Source of the DNA: Micromonospora sp. WMMD1082 | Lineage (GTDB): Bacteria; Actinomycetota; Actinomycetes; Mycobacteriales; Micromonosporaceae | Length of the DNA stretch: 64,000 nt | Reading direction: 5' to 3' | NCBI RefSeq assembly: GCF_029626175.1 | Contig: NZ_JARUBM010000002.1 | Span: forward strand, 6,403,001-6,467,000 | In this document: one piece after another, positions 58,592-64,000 of the stretch | Position numbering within the stretch: position 1 is the stretch's first letter | How the letters are laid out: each line of letters starts with the position of its first letter | Notes under the pieces: model-generated | Seen by the model: only the letters and a program-made list of their open reading frames with translations | What the model was told of the DNA's origin: nothing | Database searches by the model: none | Translations under genes and position numbers: made by a program

Positions 58592-60226
58592 ATGGCTGCG
58601 GACGTCACCACCACCGACGAGTGGCAGGCCCTGCGCAAGCACGCCGACGAGATCCGCGGGACGCATCTGCGGGACCTCTTCGCCACCGACCCCGACCGTG
58701 GTGAGCGGTTGACCGTCGAGGCGGCCGACCTCTACGTCGACTACAGCAAGAACCTGGTCACCGACGAGACGCTCCGGCTGCTGACCGCGCTGGCCGCGCG
58801 GGTCGGGCTCGCCGACCGGATCGCCGCGATGTTCGCCGGCGCCCCCATCAACGGCACCGAGAACCGGGCCGTGCTGCACACCGCGCTGCGGCTGCCGCGC
58901 GACGCGGCGCTCACCGTCGACGGGCAGGACGTGGTGGCCGACGTGCACGCCGTGCGGGAACGGATGGCCGAGTTCGCCGACCGGGTGCGCTCCGGGCAGT
59001 GGCGCGGGCACACCGGCGAGCGGATCACCACCGTGGTCAACATCGGCATCGGCGGCTCAGACCTCGGACCGGTGATGGCGTACGAGGCGCTGAAGGCGTA
59101 CCGCGACGCCGGCATCAGCTGCCGCTTCGTGTCGAACATCGACCCCACCGACATCCACGACACCACGGCCGACCTGGACCCGGCCACCACCCTCTTCGTG
59201 GTGGTGTCGAAGACCTTCTCCACCCAGGAGACCCTGGCCAACGCCGAGCAGGCCCGGCGCTGGCTGCTGACCGGCCTCGACGCCGACGCCGACGCGGTGG
59301 CCCGGCACTTCGTCGCGGTCAGCACCAACGCGCAGCGGGTGGCCGACTTCGGCATCGACCCGGCCAACATGTTCGGCTTCTGGGACTGGGTCGGCGGCCG
59401 GTACTCGTTGCCCTCGGCGGTCGGCCTGTCGGTGATGCTCTCCATCGGGCCGGAGCGCTTCGAGGAACTGCTCGCCGGCTACCACGCCGTGGACGAGCAC
59501 TTCCGCACCGCGCCGCTGGCCCGCAACGCGCCGGTGCTGCTCGGGCTGCTCAACGTCTGGTACACCAACTTCCTCGGCGCGCAGACCCACGCCGTGCTGC
59601 CGTACTCGCAGTACCTGCACCGGTTCCCGGCCTACCTCCAGCAGTTGACCATGGAGAGCAACGGCAAGTCGGTACGCACCGACGGCCGGCCCGTGACGTA
59701 CGACACCGGGGAGATCTTCTGGGGCGAGCCCGGCACCAACGGCCAGCACGCCTTCTACCAACTGCTGCACCAGGGCACCCGGCTGGTGCCGGCGGACTTC
59801 ATCGGGTTCAGCGAGCCCCAGCACGACATCGGCGACATGCACGACCTGTTCATGTCGAACTTCTTCGCCCAGACCGCGGCACTGGCCTTCGGCCGTACCG
59901 CCGAGCAGGTCGCGGCCGAGGGCACCCCGGCGGACCTCGTGCCGCACCGGGTGATGGCCGGCAACCACCCGACCACGTCGATCGTGGCCGACCGGCTCAC
60001 CCCGGCCACCCTCGGCCAGCTCATCGCCCTCTACGAGCACATCGTGCTCACCGAGGGCGCGATCTGGGACATCAACCCGTTCGACCAGTGGGGCGTCGAG
60101 CTGGGCAAGGTGATGGCCAACCAGCTAGCCCCCCTACTCACCGGCAACGAGGCCGACCTGGCAGACCTCGACTCCTCCACCGCCACCCTGATCCGCCACT
60201 ACCGCGCCCAACGCCGCCGCCCCTAA
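58592..60226 (+). CDS. pgi: Glucose-6-phosphate isomerase
   Basis: A 544-residue enzyme with the full set of PGI signatures: [60 protein letters not shown] (catalytic Glu and His context) and [12 protein letters not shown] near the C terminus. It interconverts glucose 6-phosphate and fructose 6-phosphate in the cytoplasm. ATG 58592 is used; GAGGAG lies rather far (12 bases) upstream. Divergent from zwf, so the two enzymes share a 229-base control region. Confidence 0.95.
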   Translation: MAADVTTTDEWQALRKHADEIRGTHLRDLFATDPDRGERLTVEAADLYVDYSKNLVTDETLRLLTALAARVGLADRIAAMFAGAPINGTENRAVLHTALRLPRDAALTVDGQDVVADVHAVRERMAEFADRVRSGQWRGHTGERITTVVNIGIGGSDLGPVMAYEALKAYRDAGISCRFVSNIDPTDIHDTTADLDPATTLFVVVSKTFSTQETLANAEQARRWLLTGLDADADAVARHFVAVSTNAQRVADFGIDPANMFGFWDWVGGRYSLPSAVGLSVMLSIGPERFEELLAGYHAVDEHFRTAPLARNAPVLLGLLNVWYTNFLGAQTHAVLPYSQYLHRFPAYLQQLTMESNGKSVRTDGRPVTYDTGEIFWGEPGTNGQHAFYQLLHQGTRLVPADFIGFSEPQHDIGDMHDLFMSNFFAQTAALAFGRTAEQVAAEGTPADLVPHRVMAGNHPTTSIVADRLTPATLGQLIALYEHIVLTEGAIWDINPFDQWGVELGKVMANQLAPLLTGNEADLADLDSSTATLIRHYRAQRRRP

Positions 60227-60249
60227 CAGGGCCCGGCACGGCACGGCGC

Positions 60250-60328
60250 AAGATCCGCGCAACTTCACCGATGTTGCTGTCTCCGGCCGCCTCTGAGGCA
60301 GCAACAACACCGAAGTTGCGCAGATCTT
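60250..60328. repeat. 30-bp imperfect inverted repeat (GCAACTT/AGATCTT family)
   Basis: Arms 60250..60279 and 60299..60328 pair at 25 of 30 positions. The outer ends AAGATC/AGATCTT echo the dyad at 4361, and the inner GCAACTTC/GTTGCTG echo the dyad at 41515. It begins 24 bases past the pgi stop and may also terminate transcription. Confidence 0.78.
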
Positions 60329-60452
60329 GATGGGCTCGCGCCACGTCGGCCGCTGCCGGTCGGCACTGGATGATCTCGGCGAGGAAGCAGCACCGGCGCT
60401 GGTACCGGCAGCGGGCGCCGTGGCGGCTCCGTGCGGTCTAGGCTCGGCCATC

Positions 60453-61289
60453 ATGACGACTCTCGGTGTGGTATACCGCCCGCAGAACCCGCCCGAACGC
60501 CTCCGGTCCGTCGCGCGCGCCGCCGACGAGGCTGGCCTCGAACAGCTGTGGCTCTGGGAGGACTGCTTTCTCGAAAGCGGCATCGCCACCGCCGCCGCGG
60601 CCCTGGCCTGGACCGACCGCCTGGCGGTGGGCATCGGCCTGCTGCCGGTGCCGTTTCGCAACGTCGCGGTGCTCGGCATGGAGGCCGCCACACTACACAG
60701 GCTCTTCCCCGACCGGGTGCTGCTCACCCTCGGCCACGGCGTTCAAGAGTGGATGGGCCAGGTCGGCGCGCGGGTCGGCTCACCGCTGACCCTGCTGCGC
60801 GAGCACGTCGAGGCGTTGAAGGCGCTGCTGGCTGGCGAGACGGTCACGACCTCGGGTCGTTACGTTCGGCTCGACAAGGTCAAGCTGGACTACCCGCCGG
60901 CGGGTACGACCCGAATCTACGCCGGTGCGACCGGGCCCAAGACGCGCGCTCTCGCCTGCGAGGTCGCCGACGGGATCCTGCTGACCGCCGGCACGCGACC
61001 GCAGGAGGTGGCCGCCGTCAGGTCAATGGCCAAGGCCATCACGGTGTACGTGCATGCGGCGACCGGTCCCGACGCCGACACACGCATGGCCCGTGAGCTG
61101 GAGTTCTGGGGCGAGTCCGACAAGCTGGAAACAACAGCAGTCGGTGACGCCGCCGACATAGCCGCTGTCGTCAACCGCTACAGAGACGCCGGAGCCGATG
61201 CCGTGATCCTGCAACCCACCGCTGACGAACCCGACCTCGAGGGCTTCACACGGTTCACCGCACAACAAGTCCGCCCACTCGTGCCATGA
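60453..61289 (+). CDS. LLM-class F420/flavin-dependent oxidoreductase
   Basis: A 278-residue luciferase-like TIM barrel. Features typical of the F420-type LLM group: RAADEAGLEQLWLWEDCFLES at the start, LAVGIGLLPVPFRN, LTLGHGVQEWMGQVGARV and a late GATGPKTRALACEVADGILLT. ATG 60453 has no clear ribosome site. A conserved electron-transfer role with F420H2 or FMNH2 is expected; substrate unknown. It follows the inverted repeat by 124 bases and stands alone. Confidence 0.87.
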   Translation: MTTLGVVYRPQNPPERLRSVARAADEAGLEQLWLWEDCFLESGIATAAAALAWTDRLAVGIGLLPVPFRNVAVLGMEAATLHRLFPDRVLLTLGHGVQEWMGQVGARVGSPLTLLREHVEALKALLAGETVTTSGRYVRLDKVKLDYPPAGTTRIYAGATGPKTRALACEVADGILLTAGTRPQEVAAVRSMAKAITVYVHAATGPDADTRMARELEFWGESDKLETTAVGDAADIAAVVNRYRDAGADAVILQPTADEPDLEGFTRFTAQQVRPLVP

Positions 61290-61410
61290 GATCCGTCAAT
61301 GCACTCTTGGCCAACAAGGCGTCACGCCGATCGGCGGAGATCCGGACGCAGGTGACACGTCAAGGTGCGCCGCGTAGGTTCGGCACGTGCTGACGGCGTG
61401 AGGACTGACT

Positions 61411-61599
61411 CTGACCACGGACATTGCGCGGCAAGTCAGGCAATGGCGGGGCGAAGGCCACACCTGGCGTGCGATCGCTGCAGCCGCCGACCAGGCATAG
61501 GGCACCGAGCCCCGGGGCAACCAGGTCTTCGGAAGAGACTTGTGCCTGGAGTGCGCGCGGGTGCTCGGTGAGAATCCGAATGCTGATCCCTGGGACTGA
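61411..61599 (+). pseudogene. Small hypothetical gene with nonsense mutation
   Basis: The frame reads TTDIARQVRQWRGEGHTWRA, then IAAAADQA, then TAG, then GTEPRGNQVFGRDLCLECAR, and ends NADPWD-TGA. It resembles a common actinomycete small protein with W-R-A(V/I)A...W-G...NQ(L/V)(Y/F)G...LC...LGE(D/N)P...PW. The TAG stands exactly where that family has a Trp (TGG), so a single G-to-A change explains the break. No good start codon is visible either (a TGA lies just before, at 61399). The family match is from memory. Confidence 0.55.
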
Positions 61600-61953
61600 G
61601 CGCTGTAAGACGGGAATGCCTCGCCCGCCCCTCCTTCTTTCCAACCGCTGATCTTCGCCTGCCACACGAACACCCGCGGACCTGGGCGGTGCTTTTCTGG
61701 CCGCCCCCCTGCCTGGTCGAATCCTTGCCGGTACCACACAGCGACGTCGCCCCGGTACCGGCCACGCCTCGGCTCAAGCCTCAGCCGACGAGTGACGATC
61801 TCATCCCTGCAAGACGCGCCGCGGCTTGAACCGGCGAACCTCCTGCGGCCAGCCACATGCCTCCGCGATCTTGCCGGCCCGCATCCGGGCGGTCGCCTCA
61901 TCCCAGCTTTCCCGGACGGGTCGGAGCCGGGCGGGCGACGGGACGCAGCGCGC
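61600..61953. other. Gene-poor gap
   Basis: About 350 bases between the nonsense-mutated gene and the MFS terminator. Short open frames on the minus strand (e.g. around 61801-61992, with WDEATARMRAGKIAEACGWP) look like worn-out coding sequence but match nothing I recognise. Confidence 0.4.
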
Positions 61954-61992
61954 GAAAAATCTTGCGTGGGGCCGGCCTTGAGCCGGCCCCAC
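61954..61992 (-). terminator. Intrinsic terminator of the MFS gene
   Basis: An 11-bp perfect stem (GTGGGGCCGGC/GCCGGCCCCAC, 61966..61992), read on the minus strand, is followed by GCAAGATTTTT, giving a rare classical T tract in this genome. Confidence 0.88.
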
Positions 61993-61994
61993 GG

Positions 61995-63428
61995 TCAGTC
62001 AGCCTGCGCGACCGACTTGCGCGGCAGCGCCAGGGCGATGACGAAGCCAACGATCGCGGCGCACACCAGGGCGATGAACGCGGCTTGGAAACCTCTGGTC
62101 AGATCGGGCAGCGCGGTGGATCCGCCCGAGACGGTCACCGACACGGTCATGACGAGCGCGACGCCGATGGCGCCGCCGACCTGGAAGCTCCCGGCGCTCA
62201 GCCCGGAGGCGAGGCCCGACTCCGGCTCGGGGACCGCCGTGAGTGCGACGATCGAGGCGGTGGTGTGCGCGGCGCCCAGGGAGAGACCGAACAGTCCGAA
62301 CGCGACGAACAGGTCGCGGAAGTACTGTCCTTCAACGGGTATCCGGGACAGCAGCAGGCAGCCCACGCCGAGCCCGAGCAGTCCGATCCCGCCGACCACG
62401 CGGAATCCGCGCTTGGTGATGAAGGCCTGCCCGATGTAGGCGCCGAACACGGCAGCCACGGGCATGACCGAGGTGGCGAAGCCCGACATGATGGCCGAGT
62501 AGCCGAGCACCTGCTGGGTGTAGAGCGAGATGAGCACGCTCGCGCCCCACACGATCATCGCCACGACGACCATGAGCAGGTTGCCGCTCCTGACCGTGTG
62601 CAGCCGCAGGAAGCGAAGCGGCACAAGGGGTGCAGCGGATCGGGCCTCGATCACGACGAACGCCCCGAGGAGCAAGATCACCGTGGCGAACAGGGCGATG
62701 ATCGGTGCGCTGCCCCAGCCGAGCGCGGGCCCGTTGCTGATCGCGTACACCAGGGCGGTCGCGGCGACGGTGATGGTGACGGCGCCGGCGATGTCGAAGT
62801 TGCGCACGCGGTTGCGGTCCCAGCTCTCGTCGAGCACGAACGGGCTGATCAGCATGACGAGCGCCACGACCGGCACGTTGACCAGGAAGACCCACTGCCA
62901 GCCGAGCCCGGTCGTGATCGTGCCGCCGAGCAGCAGCCCGGCGGTGGCGCCGATACCGCCGACCGCCGACCACGAGGCGATGGCCCGGTTGCGTTCCTTA
63001 CCCTCCCGGAAGGTGTTCATCAGGATGGACAGCGCGCTGGGCACGAGCATGGCCGACGACACGCCGTGCAGCGCGCGGGCCACGATGATGACCTCACCGC
63101 TCCAGGCGATGCCGGAGACCAGCGAGGTGATCAGGAACAGGGCCATGCCCCACATGAACACGCGGCGCCGGCCGAGCAGGTCGGCCGCGCGCCCGCCGAG
63201 CAGGAGCAGGCCGCCGAAGGTGATGGCGTTGGCCGTGAGGATCCATTGCGCCGCCGAGGGGTCCAGCCCGAGGGCGTTCTGGATGGACGGCAGGGCCAGA
63301 ATCACGATCTCCGAGTCGAGGATCATCATGAAGCTGGCGAAGCACAGCAGGACCAGCGCCGCGAAGCGACGGCCCGCGCTGGATGTGGTGCCCGTGAGGG
63401 GTGTGGCGTCGGAGAGCGTTGGCTGCAT
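61995..63428 (-). CDS. MFS drug-exporter-type transporter (DHA2-like)
   Basis: A 477-residue membrane protein with up to 14 helices of the EmrB/QacA drug:H+ antiporter group. Motif A-like loop GGRAADLLGRRRVFMWG, the helix-1 aspartate region FASFMMILDSEIVILALPSI (motif D1), and motif C-like GGIGATAGLLLGGTITTGLGWQWVFLVN. ATG 63428 has GAGGAGG upstream. It should export a small molecule using the proton gradient. A flavoprotein remnant lies upstream on the same strand, 92 bases away, and might once have been functionally linked. Confidence 0.9.
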   Translation of the reverse strand: MQPTLSDATPLTGTTSSAGRRFAALVLLCFASFMMILDSEIVILALPSIQNALGLDPSAAQWILTANAITFGGLLLLGGRAADLLGRRRVFMWGMALFLITSLVSGIAWSGEVIIVARALHGVSSAMLVPSALSILMNTFREGKERNRAIASWSAVGGIGATAGLLLGGTITTGLGWQWVFLVNVPVVALVMLISPFVLDESWDRNRVRNFDIAGAVTITVAATALVYAISNGPALGWGSAPIIALFATVILLLGAFVVIEARSAAPLVPLRFLRLHTVRSGNLLMVVVAMIVWGASVLISLYTQQVLGYSAIMSGFATSVMPVAAVFGAYIGQAFITKRGFRVVGGIGLLGLGVGCLLLSRIPVEGQYFRDLFVAFGLFGLSLGAAHTTASIVALTAVPEPESGLASGLSAGSFQVGGAIGVALVMTVSVTVSGGSTALPDLTRGFQAAFIALVCAAIVGFVIALALPRKSVAQAD

Positions 63429-63520
63429 CCGGTTCCTCCTCTTGATTTTTCGGGCAGGCCACGGCAGCCGCCCCACCGGACGGCGATGATCGGCGGGCAG
63501 GCTTTCCGGGGTGTGCCGAG

Positions 63521-63976
63521 TCAGCGGTACATGGTGTTGGGCTGCAGGCCGCAGAGCATCCGGCCGTACCGCTCCAGGTTGGCGTTGGGGTGGATCAGGG
63601 CGTGCAGGTTGAGTGCCTGGATGTCCCGTTCGATGCGCTGAATCGGCACATCCGCGTAGAGCGACGACCCGCTGCTGGCGGTGTTGAGAATGTCGACCGC
63701 CTCCTTGATGGCGTCAGAAGCGCAGGAGCACCTTGCCCCGATAGGCCCCTGGAGCTGGGCCTGGGCGGCCGGGACGAGGTTCTCCAGGCCGTCGATGATG
63801 GTCTCGTGATCGCCACCTGGCCGCTTCTGACCAGTGACGGGAACTCGATCTCGAACTGGCGCATGAGGTCCGGGGTCGTCGGTGAAAAGCCGTGCAGGGT
63901 CATGCGGCACGGGCAGCGTCCGATGCGTGACACGGAATCCGGGCACGCCCGGGTGGAGTGACGCCCGTCGCGTCAC
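63521..63976 (-). pseudogene. Acyl-CoA-dehydrogenase-fold flavin monooxygenase, C-terminal remnant
   Basis: The last ~63 residues of this frame (from about 63710 down to the stop at 63521) read DAIKEAVDILNTASSGSSLY, then PIQRIERDIQALNLHALI and GRMLCGLQPNT. This is the C-terminal helix bundle of the acyl-CoA dehydrogenase / flavin-dependent monooxygenase superfamily. The upstream part of the frame does not continue the fold, and a normal member has about 380-400 residues. The window ends ~24 bases beyond the frame, so a frameshift to another frame upstream of the window cannot be excluded. Confidence 0.5.
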
Positions 63977-64000
63977 CCCGATCGTGTGGGGAGTGCGGGT

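Noticed and set aside
1..64000. Search for tRNA, rRNA, integrase, transposase and attachment-site signs
   Set aside because: None seen. The GC dip at the NACHT cassette is the only hint of transfer, with no mobile-element gene beside it.

Overview
The window is high-GC DNA (roughly 70 percent by eye) with densely packed genes, GTG/ATG starts and purine-rich ribosome sites. It looks like a filamentous actinobacterium, most likely Micromonospora or a close relative in the Micromonosporaceae. This rests on the gene mix: XRE/DUF5753-DUF397 pairs, CBM2 cellulases with a CebR box, NudC, a Cys-tailed leader peptide and a DUF6767-like protein. No rRNA, tRNA, CRISPR array, integrase or transposase was seen.

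Layout. 1-11 kb: the 3' part of a tandem condensation-domain protein, a secreted lectin/alginate-lyase-like protein, nudC, a thioesterase behind a cobalamin riboswitch, and an asymmetric ABC exporter pair behind a possible iron box. 10.4-38.3 kb: a large arabinoside-utilisation island, mostly on the minus strand. It holds three LacI regulators, secreted GH146, two GH43 enzymes, two very large (alpha/alpha)6 glycosidases, a WxL/DUF916 surface pair, a sugar ABC importer (binding protein and two permeases, no ATPase) and a cytoplasmic GH127. 38.3-47.6 kb: a CBM2-metallopeptidase, an XRE/DUF397 module, an ArsR/SRPBCC pair, an M14 carboxypeptidase behind a Cys-containing leader peptide, and an LLM oxidoreductase. 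47.6-52.2 kb: a lower-GC cassette of membrane NACHT NTPase, HAD protein and B12-type radical SAM protein. 52.3-64 kb: small proteins, a CebR-box GH5 cellulase, divergent zwf and pgi, a second LLM oxidoreductase, a nonsense-mutated small gene, an MFS exporter and a flavoprotein remnant.

How the genes work together. The island reads as a pathway for beta-L-arabinofuranoside-containing plant glycans. Secreted GH43, GH146 and (alpha/alpha)6 enzymes with carbohydrate-binding-like modules would trim the polymer. The ABC importer would take up oligosaccharides, and GH127 would release arabinose inside the cell. Three LacI proteins and at least seven operator-like palindromes tie the sub-operons together. 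Two of the intergenic control regions are duplicates of each other. The NACHT-HAD-radical SAM cassette is the best candidate for an undescribed system.
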